A stretch of DNA of 32,586 nt from Collinsella sp. AF02-46-1 (GTDB taxonomy: Bacteria; Actinomycetota; Coriobacteriia; Coriobacteriales; Coriobacteriaceae): assembly GCA_934876235.1 (NCBI GenBank), contig CAKXKM010000017.1, positions 1 through 32,586 of the forward strand, written 5' to 3'. Positions 24,650 to 32,009 of the stretch are shown here, piece by piece. Position 1 is the first letter of the stretch, and each line of letters opens with the position of its first letter. A program made the translations under genes and the position numbers. The notes beneath the pieces were generated by a model. That model saw only the letters and a program-made list of their open reading frames with translations, searched no databases and was not told the DNA's origin.

Positions 24650-25645
24650 CTACTCCGCTTCTCCGCCTTGTACTAAATCGTCCGACCCAAACTTGTGCTC
24701 GACTTCCGTACGCGTGGGAATTGATTGCTGAGCGCCCAGGCGCGACACCGTCACCGCCGAGGCGCGAGCACCCGCCGCCATGCACTCAAAGAGCGGCAGG
24801 CCCTCCAGACGAGCCGCCGCCAACGCGCCGATAAACGTATCGCCCGCGGCCGTCGTATCGACCACCGCGCTCGAAAGCGCCGGCATGCGCAGCGGCTCAC
24901 CGCCATCGCCGAGCGTAACCGAGCCGGCGCCGCCCAACGTGATGACCGCAGCCCCGGCGCCCTTGTCGAGCAGCGCATTGAGCGCGGCGACGCAACTCGC
25001 ATCATCCGTGGGCAGAATGCCCGTCAGCACCTGGCACTCGGTCTCGTTGGGGCAGACCAGGTCGACCGCTGGCCACGCTCCTGCCGGCAGGTCGCAGGCG
25101 GGCGCCGGGTTAAAGATCGTATAGAACCCCAGCTCGTGAGCGCAAGCAAGCGCCCCGGCCGTCGCCGCAAGGTCACATTCGCCCTGGGCGATAAAGACGC
25201 CGCCAGCAGCCGGGGCAATCTCGCTGGCATCGCCGTCGAGCTCGTCGGCCACCAAGCGCCTCAGTGCGCGGGCAACGTCCTCGCCCGCAAGCGCATGGTT
25301 GGCGCCCGGCGACAGCACGATGCGGTTGTCGCTCTCACAGCGAATGATAGTCGCGGTACCGGTCTCCACGTCATCGCGACGCGCCACAAACTCAACGCCC
25401 ACGCCGGCATCCTGGAGCCCTGCCACAAGCGCATCGCCAAAGGTATCGCGCCCAACAGCGCCAATCATGCACGTGCGCGCACCCATGCGCGCAGCGGCAA
25501 CGGCCTGATTGGCTCCCTTACCGCCGGCGTTGGTGATAAAACCGCTGCCACCGACGGTCTCGCCCGCGCGCGGCATGCGCTCGCACGCCACCGAAAGGTC
25601 CATGTTCATGCTGCCGAACACCGCAACGATGCTGTGATCCGCCAT
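24650..25645 (-). CDS. rbsK: Ribokinase (PfkB family)
   Basis: This 331-residue kinase converts ribose to ribose 5-phosphate. It has the PfkB signatures GSMNMDLSVACERMPRAGET, TNAGGKGANQAVAAARMGA and the C-terminal DTTAAGDTFIGALAAA with the catalytic aspartate. The start is ATG 25645, with GAGGAGGTTTCC ahead; an upstream open frame has no support. It is the first gene of a two-gene operon with the nucleoside hydrolase, which would supply its ribose. Other PfkB sugar kinases are possible, but N-terminal residues (NMD, GGKGAN) fit ribokinase best. Confidence 0.88.
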   Translation of the reverse strand: MADHSIVAVFGSMNMDLSVACERMPRAGETVGGSGFITNAGGKGANQAVAAARMGARTCMIGAVGRDTFGDALVAGLQDAGVGVEFVARRDDVETGTATIIRCESDNRIVLSPGANHALAGEDVARALRRLVADELDGDASEIAPAAGGVFIAQGECDLAATAGALACAHELGFYTIFNPAPACDLPAGAWPAVDLVCPNETECQVLTGILPTDDASCVAALNALLDKGAGAAVITLGGAGSVTLGDGGEPLRMPALSSAVVDTTAAGDTFIGALAAARLEGLPLFECMAAGARASAVTVSRLGAQQSIPTRTEVEHKFGSDDLVQGGEAE

Positions 25646-25721
25646 GGAAACCTCCTCGTCTTCAGGCTTTGCGCCCACCGTCGACCAACGATTGTGCACT
25701 CTCGCACCCCCTATAACTTTA

Positions 25722-25739
25722 GTCCACTTTGATGTGGAC
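25722..25739. promoter_or_regulatory. Palindrome GTCCAC-TTTGAT-GTGGAC upstream of rbsK
   Basis: Perfect 6-base arms lie about 77 bases before the ribokinase start, next to a TTATAG-like -10 (minus, near 25711). It differs from the GTAAACA sites near lacI, so a second regulator may act here. It also lies upstream of the divergent acyltransferase gene. Confidence 0.35.
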
Positions 25740-25832
25740 GCGCGCTTGAGCTTACGCCAGCAGCAAGCATTCACAGGGGCAGGCAGCTACAATGAATACG
25801 TGCTGATTATTCTCGTCATTGGATGATGTTTT

Positions 25833-28049
25833 ATGGAACAATTCTCGCAATCGGGCTCGCGCGGTCGACGCCGCACGGGCAACGAGCCGGCGCCGCACGA
25901 ACGCGTGAAGGGTGAACGCCGTGCCAACGAGCCGCGACGCACCGCGAGCCCCCATCGCGCTTCTGCCAACAACGCGGGCCGCGCCAACACTCCCGCCGCG
26001 GAGCAGACGCCTGCTCGCCCCAAGTCCCGCTACATCCCTGCCCTTGACGGCCTGCGCACGCTTGCCGTCGTCGCAGTGGTGCTCTATCACCTCAACCTCA
26101 CGTGGGCTCAGGGCGGCCTGCTTGGCGTCACGATCTTCTTTGTGCTTTCGGGCTATCTGATCACACGCCTGCTACTCAACGAAGTCGCTAAGACCGGCCG
26201 CATCGACCTCAAGAGCTTCTGGATCCGCCGCATCCGTCGCCTGGTCCCCGCCGTGGTGACCGTTGTGGTTGTAACCTGTGCGCTGTGCACCGTCTTCAAC
26301 CACGTGATGCTCACCAAGATGCGTCCCGACATTCTGCCGTCGCTGCTGTTCTTTAACAACTGGTGGCAGATTATGCAGGACGTCTCGTACTTCAACGCCC
26401 TGGGCGACCCCTCGCCGCTTACGCACTTTTGGTCGCTCGCCATCGAGGAACAATTCTACCTGGTTTGGCCACCGCTGCTGTTTGCCATGGTGTCCATGCA
26501 TGTGAGCAAACCCAACACGCGCCGTGTGGTCCTGGGACTCGCAGCGGTATCCGCCCTTGCCATGATGGTGCTCTACAACCCTGCCGCCGACCCCAGCCGC
26601 GTGTACTACGGCACCGACACCCGCGTCTTCTCGCTGCTGCTGGGCGCCTGGATGGCCTTTATCCCCGATCGCGACCTGGCGCCGGTGCGTCTCGCTCATC
26701 GTTTGGGGCTCAATCGCCTGGCTGGCGCCGCCAAGCACGGCAAGAACACCGAGGGCAAGCCTAGCAAGAAGGCCGACAACGCAGCCGAGACCGTCCCGGC
26801 ACAGCCGAGCGCCCTCGTGCGCTTTTGGTCCTCGCCCGCATCCATCGATGTGTTGGGCGTCGTGGGTCTGGTTGGCCTTGCCGCCATGGTCGCGCTCACC
26901 AACGGCTACACCGCGTTCCAGTATCGCGGCGGCACGCTGCTATGCTCCATCCTCACGCTCATGGTCATCGCGGCCTGCGTGCAGCCCCAGGGAATGGTTG
27001 CCTGCGCACTGTCCGCCGAGCCGCTCGTGTGGGTTGGCAAGCGCTCGTACAGCATCTACCTGTGGCACTATCCGCTACTGTTGCTCATGAACCCGGTCGC
27101 CAACATCAACGATACGCCGTGGTGGCAGTACATTTTGCAGGTGTTGTTGGTGGTCGCCGTAGCCGAATGTTCATATCGCTTTATTGAGACGCCGTTTAGA
27201 AAGGGCGCCTTTGGGCGCACCGTATCCGAGTTCCGCGACGGCACCACCACGCCCGCCAACTGGGTGCGCGCGCATATTCCCGTGTGCGCCACTTGCGGCA
27301 TCGTGCTTGTTATCGCGCTGGGCGGCCTGATCTTTGTGCCGGAGACCTCCGCGCTGAGCGGTGAGGGCGCCGAAGTCCTCAACAAGGAAGCCAAAAACAC
27401 CGCGCCCACCGACCAGCAGGCGGCCGACGACACCGACAAGGACAACGACGGCTTCCCCGACGGATCCTACGACCTGCTGATGATCGGTGACTCCGTGTCG
27501 CTGCGCGCCGTTGATTCCTTTGACGGCGTGTTCCCCCACAGTCACATCGATGCCGAAAAGGGCCGCCAGTTTGATGCGGGCCGCGCGACATTTGAGGGCT
27601 ATCTCCAACAGAACCTTGCCGGCAAGATCGTGGTCTTTGCACTGGGCACCAACGGCTTGGTAACCGACGACCAGATCGACGCCATCATGACCGATGCAGG
27701 AGATAAGCGTATTGTGGTGTTTGTGAACACGCGCAGCCCGCAGCCGTGGGTTGGCTCTACCAACCAGGCCATCGCCAACGCTGCTACGCGCTACAAGAAC
27801 GTGCGCGTTATCGACTGGTACGGATACAGTGCCAATCGCAACGACCTGTTCGATGGCGATGGCACGCACCTGTCGACCACTGGCGTGACTGAGTACCTCA
27901 ACTTGATCCACGATGCAGTCAAGAAGGACCTGCCCGTGCATCCCGAGGATCACGTCAACGATCCGCAGCCGGCAGCCGTCAAGTCTGCCACCGACGCGCT
28001 CGTCAATGCGCTCGCTCTCAAGCCGCACAAGCTGGGCACCGACAAGTAA
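25833..28049 (+). CDS. OatA/OafA-type acyltransferase with SGNH domain
   Basis: This 738-residue membrane protein probably transfers acetyl groups to a cell-wall or surface glycan. The first 65 residues are an arginine- and proline-rich cytoplasmic tail. An acyltransferase-3 domain of about ten helices follows: YIPALDGLRTLAVVAVVLYH, FFVLSGYLITRLL, SFWIRRIRRLVPA, HFWSLAIEEQFYLVWP. A lysine-rich cytoplasmic loop (about 300-330) interrupts it. A linker with DTDKDNDGFPDG leads to an extracellular SGNH esterase domain with GDSVSLR (Ser554), GTNG and the DGTHL dyad near residue 676. This layout is that of OatA, the peptidoglycan O-acetyltransferase, which gives lysozyme resistance. The start has only weak GGATGATG ahead; a TACAAT -10 lies at 25788-25793. 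The true acceptor may be another polysaccharide. Confidence 0.88.
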   Translation: MEQFSQSGSRGRRRTGNEPAPHERVKGERRANEPRRTASPHRASANNAGRANTPAAEQTPARPKSRYIPALDGLRTLAVVAVVLYHLNLTWAQGGLLGVTIFFVLSGYLITRLLLNEVAKTGRIDLKSFWIRRIRRLVPAVVTVVVVTCALCTVFNHVMLTKMRPDILPSLLFFNNWWQIMQDVSYFNALGDPSPLTHFWSLAIEEQFYLVWPPLLFAMVSMHVSKPNTRRVVLGLAAVSALAMMVLYNPAADPSRVYYGTDTRVFSLLLGAWMAFIPDRDLAPVRLAHRLGLNRLAGAAKHGKNTEGKPSKKADNAAETVPAQPSALVRFWSSPASIDVLGVVGLVGLAAMVALTNGYTAFQYRGGTLLCSILTLMVIAACVQPQGMVACALSAEPLVWVGKRSYSIYLWHYPLLLLMNPVANINDTPWWQYILQVLLVVAVAECSYRFIETPFRKGAFGRTVSEFRDGTTTPANWVRAHIPVCATCGIVLVIALGGLIFVPETSALSGEGAEVLNKEAKNTAPTDQQAADDTDKDNDGFPDGSYDLLMIGDSVSLRAVDSFDGVFPHSHIDAEKGRQFDAGRATFEGYLQQNLAGKIVVFALGTNGLVTDDQIDAIMTDAGDKRIVVFVNTRSPQPWVGSTNQAIANAATRYKNVRVIDWYGYSANRNDLFDGDGTHLSTTGVTEYLNLIHDAVKKDLPVHPEDHVNDPQPAAVKSATDALVNALALKPHKLGTDK

Positions 28050-28072
28050 CCTGCAGCGCAAACTTCCCACAT

Positions 28073-28110
28073 CCGGAGGGGGTGCCCGCCACGGCAGACA
28101 CCCCCTCCGG
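28073..28110 (+). terminator. Terminator after the acyltransferase gene
   Basis: Perfect 12-base arms (CCGGAGGGGGTG and complement) flank a 14-base loop, 24 bases after the stop codon. No T-tract follows, so it may be weak. Confidence 0.65.
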
Positions 28111-28282
28111 CAGTTAGGAACGTTCCTTATGTGCCGGCACCCAGGGACACTCCTGACACAGCCGAGGAACGCCCTCCTTGCGACCAAATTCTGGGCGCCT
28201 CGCCACCCCGAACGTTGTTTCCAAGCCCACACCCGCAGCAAACAACCCAAAATCACTCTTTTCGAGCCGACTCCAAGAGGTC
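28111..28282. other. Non-coding gap with a 12-base palindrome
   Basis: AGGAACGTTCCT (28116-28127) and GTGCCGGCAC (28131-28140) are palindromes close together; such pairs often mark decayed mobile elements. I see no gene with a ribosome-binding site between 28050 and 28595. Confidence 0.35.
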
Positions 28283-28513
28283 GTGGACAAAAAGGGGCAA
28301 ATATGAGTACTGTTACCATTTTAGTAGCAGGCAAAACCACCCAAAATGACGCTCATGCGGTAGCGCACGACCCTTCCAGTTGACCAGAATGGCCGGCTTA
28401 GGACTTGGAGACCCGCTTTTAATAAACAGATTCTTAACTATGTTCATTATTTTCTTGGTCGTAAATGCTATCGGCAAGGCAACAGTACTCATATTTGGCA
28501 TTTTTTTGTCCAC
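28283..28513. repeat. MITE-like 231-base element with 35-base terminal inverted repeats
   Basis: The left end (28283-28317) starts GTGGACAAAAA and contains AAATATGAGTACTGTT; the right end (28478-28513) is its inverted copy with about four differences and one gap. The interior is AT-richer than the genes around it. It has no convincing gene, although both ends place an ATG in the same short motif. No clear target duplication is visible at the flanks. It is probably a non-autonomous mobile element or its relic. Confidence 0.55.
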
Positions 28514-28542
28514 TGCCATATAACTAACGCCCTATAGCGGGC

Positions 28543-28578
28543 AAAAAACAGGCCGCAGTCCATCGCTGCGGCCTGTTT
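28543..28578 (-). terminator. Terminator of the magnesium operon
   Basis: Perfect 13-base arms (AAACAGGCCGCAG and complement) enclose 7 bases. The minus strand continues the stem with a run of six T. It lies 17 bases beyond the NRAMP-like stop codon and is a strong intrinsic terminator. Confidence 0.9.
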
Positions 28579-28595
28579 GGAGTCCAAAAGAGGCG

Positions 28596-29858
28596 CTAAG
28601 CGCTGTAACCCATCGCCTGCAGAACAAACATGATGACCGTCAGCACCGTAATCACACCGATAGTCGCCCAAGTGAGCACATTCCACACGCGGCCGTTGCG
28701 GTTAGTGCCCATAATGTGACGGTCAGCGGCAATAACCACCTGGAACACCAGAACCACGGGCAGCAGCACGCCATTGATGACCTGCGAGGTCATCATAATC
28801 TGGAACAGATCGACGCCGGGCATAAGCACCAGCACGGCAGAGATACCGATGATGGCCGTAATGATGCCGCGATAGACCGGGGCCTCGTCCCAGCTGCGGT
28901 CGGCACCGCGCTCCCAGCCAAATGCCTCGCAGATAGCGCTCGACGTAACGCCCGGCAGCACGCAGGCGGCCAAGAAGCTCGCCGCGACCAGGCCCGAGGC
29001 AAACAGTACCGTGGACCACTGACCCGCAATAGGCTCCAGCGCGCGGGCAGCATCGGCGGCATCGCTAATCTGAATACCCGCCGGGAACAACACCGTACCG
29101 GTCGTGATGATAATAAAGCCGGCAATGACATCGGCAGCAAGCGAGCCGCTCACGGTATCGATGCGCTGCAGCACGATATCGTCCTCGCCCGCGTTCTTAT
29201 CGACCACGTTGTTCTGCGCCAAGAAAATCATCCACGGCGCGATGGTGGTACCGATCGTTGCGACCACGAGCGACACGTAGCTGGGGTCATTTTGAATGTT
29301 GGGCACGACCAGGTCGACCGCGACCTCACCCCAGTTGGGGCCAGCCATAAACGCGGCGACAATATAGGTCACGAACACGCAGCTCACCAGCAGCAGAATC
29401 TTCTCGATGCGCTGGAAACTCCCCGACATGGTAAGCATCCACACCAGCAGCGCCACCAACGGCACCGAGATGCTCGCCGGCACGCCAAAGAGGGCAAGGC
29501 CGCTCGCAATACCCGCAAACTCCGAAATGGTCACAGCCGTGTTGGCGATCAACAGCGCCGCCATAGCAAGTACACTCTTGCGCACGCCAAAGCGCTCGCG
29601 AATGAGCGATGCTAGGCCCTTGCCCGTGACGCAGCCGCAGCGCGCCGCGGTCTCCTGCGTCACGATGAGCAGCACGGTCATGACAGGAAGCATCCACAGC
29701 ATCTTGTAGCCATAGCTGGCGCCCGCGCTGGAATACGTTGCAATGCCGCCGGCATCATTGCCCGAAAGCGCTGCCAACAGACCGGGACCCATAGCGCCAA
29801 AGATGGCCGCAATGGTCAGCTTTTGCTTGGTGCCCGACTTTTGCTTGGTATTTTGCAC
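28596..29858 (-). CDS. NRAMP-related metal transporter, probably for magnesium
   Basis: This 420-residue protein has about eleven membrane helices of the NRAMP (SLC11) fold. In helix 1 the usual DPGN metal motif is DAGG (Asp35 to Gly38). In helix 6 the usual MPHN region reads APWM (Ala207 to Met210), so the methionine that selects manganese and iron is replaced by alanine. These changes are those expected of NRAMP-related magnesium transporters (NRMT), known from Clostridium and Eggerthella. I start it at GTG 29858, with AGGTGG ahead, eight bases after the upstream stop; the open frame runs 63 bases further into the mgtE-like gene. It forms an operon with the MgtE-like gene, which strengthens the magnesium reading. 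Transport itself is not shown. Confidence 0.85.
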   Translation of the reverse strand: MQNTKQKSGTKQKLTIAAIFGAMGPGLLAALSGNDAGGIATYSSAGASYGYKMLWMLPVMTVLLIVTQETAARCGCVTGKGLASLIRERFGVRKSVLAMAALLIANTAVTISEFAGIASGLALFGVPASISVPLVALLVWMLTMSGSFQRIEKILLLVSCVFVTYIVAAFMAGPNWGEVAVDLVVPNIQNDPSYVSLVVATIGTTIAPWMIFLAQNNVVDKNAGEDDIVLQRIDTVSGSLAADVIAGFIIITTGTVLFPAGIQISDAADAARALEPIAGQWSTVLFASGLVAASFLAACVLPGVTSSAICEAFGWERGADRSWDEAPVYRGIITAIIGISAVLVLMPGVDLFQIMMTSQVINGVLLPVVLVFQVVIAADRHIMGTNRNGRVWNVLTWATIGVITVLTVIMFVLQAMGYSA

Positions 29859-29866
29859 GCGACCAC

Positions 29867-31711
29867 CTAGCCCATGACTGACATGGCGAGCAGCACCGCG
29901 GCGATGCAATACGCCACGCACGAGATCATGACGGCAATGACGTTCATGGCGGTGCCCGACGTGTTGAGGTCATGCTCGTCACGCCAGAACAGCACCATCA
30001 GGTAAATCACGGCACTCATGTTGCCAACCAGGCAAATGATGGCAGCGATATTAAAGCACCCGGTAAAGAGTTGCTCCTCAAACATGAGCGCATCGGGGAA
30101 TGCAGCGGTGCGCACCAGCTGGGCGCACAGGTAGGTCACGAGTGACAGAATCAGGCCCATGCCCGTGCTCTGGAAGAAGAACCCCAGATACGGCTTGGGC
30201 TCGTCGTCGTGACCGTCATACTCCAGGAAGTAGTTCTTGACGAACGACACCATGCGCGAGGCCGCCAGCAGCACGAGCGGCATGGCACACATGGGAAACA
30301 CCACCAGATGCGCGGAGCCGAGCGCCGTCCCCAGCACTGTTGCCATGATGCACGAGGCAATACCCCACACGACAACCCAGTACTGGCGATGCACAAACCA
30401 GCTGAGCACGTTCGTCGAGTCGTCCGACGCGCTATCGCCCGAGCCGACACCGGCGATCTGCAGGTCCTCCTGATGCTCCTCGGCGATAACGTCCATGGCG
30501 TCGTCGAAGGTCACGATACCAAGGATATGACGGTTCTCGTCGCAGACGGGGATGGCAACCAGGTCGTACTTGGTCATCTCGTCCGTCACGTCTTCCTGGT
30601 CCTCGTCGGGCGACACATAGACCAGGTCGCGATAGGCCAACTGACCCAGCGTGGCGTCGCGGTCGGCTACGATCAGCGTGCGCAGCGAAAGCACGCCGGT
30701 CAGCATGCCACTCGGATCCTCGGTATAGACGTAATAGACGCTCTCGAAGTCCTCGTCGAGCTCGCGAATCGCCTCGATGGCGTCACCGACCGTTGCCGTA
30801 GCGGGCAGGGAGACAAACTCCGAGGTCATGATGCGGCCGGCGGTGTTGTCCTCATACCCCAGCAGGTTACGAATCGCCTTCTCCTCCTTGACGCCCATCA
30901 GGCGCAGGAGTTTCTCGGCCTTCTCGTAATCAAGCTCGTCGATCAGGTCGGCAGCGTCGTCCGGGTCCATCATGGCCAGCATCGACGATGCGTCGGTGTC
31001 GGACAGGCCCTCGAGCATCTCGGTCATAAGCTCGTCGTCATCGAACTCCGAGATGGCCTCGGCGGCCTGGGCAGTATCGAGCTGCGCAAACACCTGCGCA
31101 CGCAAGCGCGGGTCGAGCTGCTCGATAATGTCGGCGATGTCGGCAGGGTGCAGCTCGCCGAGCGTCTTGTGCGACACCGAGAGTTGAATGTTCTTGGTCG
31201 AGCGGTCGAGCAGGTCCATGTAGGACCAGGCGATAATGTCCTCGCTGAGCGGCTTGCCCAGGTGCTTCATAAAGCCCTCGACGACGTGCTCGAGCGCGGG
31301 GCTGATTGCACGCAGCAGACCGCGGGCGCCGACCTCGGCACCCAGCAGGCGCAGCTGATTTTCGCCCGACATGGAAAACTTGATGTCGTTGACGCGCACG
31401 ACCTTCATGCCCTGCGTGTCGACGATCTGCTTATTGAGAACGTCGCGCGCCAGCAGGAGCTCGGTCGGCTGCAGGTACGAGAAGCGAATATTGGTGGCAG
31501 ACGTATTGAGATACACGCCCGTCTCGTCGATGCGGTCGACCCATTTGCGCCAGCTGATCATGAACGGCGTCTTGCCGGGACCGCGGAACGCGAGCGACGT
31601 CACGTGCGGAAAAACTTCGCCGGTTGCAATGCCAAAATCGTTGACCACGCCGAGCTTTTCGCCGTCAACGTCCAAGACTGGCAATTTGAGCATCTCACTC
31701 AGATAATTCAA
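29867..31711 (-). CDS. PRC-MgtE_N-CBS protein with an unusual membrane domain
   Basis: This 614-residue protein begins with a PRC-barrel domain (LPVLDVDGEKLGVVNDFG, residues 9-85). A MgtE_N domain of helical repeats follows (LHPADIADIIEQLDP, MDPDDAADLIDELD), then two CBS domains (about 300-425), ending in five membrane helices (445-614). In MgtE the first parts sense magnesium and gate the channel. The membrane part here does not show the GNxGxQ pore motif of MgtE and may be a different domain. It could be a magnesium-sensing partner of the NRAMP-like transporter or a diverged channel. The start is TTG 31711 with GGGGAG six bases ahead; ATG 31693, next to a small upstream frame, is an alternative that keeps every domain. 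It is first in the operon and follows a structured leader. Confidence 0.8.
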   Translation of the reverse strand: MNYLSEMLKLPVLDVDGEKLGVVNDFGIATGEVFPHVTSLAFRGPGKTPFMISWRKWVDRIDETGVYLNTSATNIRFSYLQPTELLLARDVLNKQIVDTQGMKVVRVNDIKFSMSGENQLRLLGAEVGARGLLRAISPALEHVVEGFMKHLGKPLSEDIIAWSYMDLLDRSTKNIQLSVSHKTLGELHPADIADIIEQLDPRLRAQVFAQLDTAQAAEAISEFDDDELMTEMLEGLSDTDASSMLAMMDPDDAADLIDELDYEKAEKLLRLMGVKEEKAIRNLLGYEDNTAGRIMTSEFVSLPATATVGDAIEAIRELDEDFESVYYVYTEDPSGMLTGVLSLRTLIVADRDATLGQLAYRDLVYVSPDEDQEDVTDEMTKYDLVAIPVCDENRHILGIVTFDDAMDVIAEEHQEDLQIAGVGSGDSASDDSTNVLSWFVHRQYWVVVWGIASCIMATVLGTALGSAHLVVFPMCAMPLVLLAASRMVSFVKNYFLEYDGHDDEPKPYLGFFFQSTGMGLILSLVTYLCAQLVRTAAFPDALMFEEQLFTGCFNIAAIICLVGNMSAVIYLMVLFWRDEHDLNTSGTAMNVIAVMISCVAYCIAAVLLAMSVMG

Positions 31712-31727
31712 TGGTGCTCCCCATCAT
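31695..31727 (-). CDS. Possible 10-codon upstream reading frame
   Basis: An ATG at 31727 with a good GGAGG five bases ahead reads MMGSTIELSE and stops one base before the ATG at 31693 of the MgtE-like gene. It overlaps the TTG start in another frame. If translated, it would couple ribosomes into the main gene from the stronger Shine-Dalgarno. It may instead be chance. Confidence 0.3.
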   Translation of the reverse strand: MMGSTIELSE

Positions 31728-31734
31728 TATTCCT

Positions 31735-31763
31735 CCGGACGCGGCCGCGCGTGCGGCGTCCGG
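31735..31763 (-). promoter_or_regulatory. Shine-Dalgarno-sequestering hairpin
   Basis: CCGGACGC (31735-31742) pairs perfectly with GCGTCCGG (31756-31763). Pairing extends past one mismatch into the GGAGG ribosome-binding site at 31732-31736. When folded, it would block ribosome access to the upstream frame and perhaps to the MgtE-like gene. Confidence 0.5.
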
Positions 31764-31816
31764 GGGCTTCTGGATATGTATACGCATGCGCGGGCGGCAC
31801 GCCGCTCGACGCTTAC

Positions 31817-31904
31817 ACCCCGTGCATGCGCAAAAAGCACCTGCATGGGGTCATCGACTGTATGGTCGAGGTTTGGATTTCACCTGTAACCTTTCTCTTG
31901 ACCC
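31817..31904 (-). ncRNA. Structured 5' leader, riboswitch-like, of the magnesium operon
   Basis: In the transcript GGGTCA (31904-31899) can pair with TGACCC (31853-31848), enclosing AGGTT/AACCT and TCGAC/GTCGA hairpins: a three-way junction starting about 9 bases after the expected transcript start. Downstream ACCCCATGCA pairs with TGCACGGGGT (31851-31817), with a T5 loop; the two structures share the CCC bases and exclude each other. That is the layout of a switch. I do not recognise the M-box conserved bases (GGUGAGGCUCCU). A short frame from GTG 31883 (MKSKPRPYSR) lies inside. Confidence 0.45.
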
Positions 31905-31919
31905 TCATTAACCGCAGTA

Positions 31920-31928
31920 ACTATAGCA
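31920..31928 (-). promoter_or_regulatory. Extended -10 promoter of the magnesium operon
   Basis: TATAGT (minus, 31920-31925) is preceded by TGC, giving an extended -10 box. No good -35 is present. Transcription would start near 31913 and give a leader of about 200 bases. Confidence 0.5.
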
Positions 31929-32009
31929 TCAGCATCGCCCTGCGGCATCGAATTTATGCGCTGCACATTGCAGGCATACCAAACGCTGACGTATCCGTGA
32001 CATAGCCAT

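Noticed and set aside
28303..28383. Small gene starting MSTVTILVAG
   Set aside because: Its start lies in the inverted end of the MITE-like element, the same start occurs on the opposite arm, and the frame has no family features.
31742..31925. M-box (ykoK) magnesium riboswitch
   Set aside because: The expected conserved bases GGUGAGGCUCCUAUA and the later core are not found. A structured leader is still likely, so it is reported as unassigned.
30209..32005. 598-codon open frame opposite the MgtE-like gene
   Set aside because: It mirrors the codon bias of the real gene and has no recognisable domain. Similar antisense frames oppose the GH1, isomerase and ribokinase genes.
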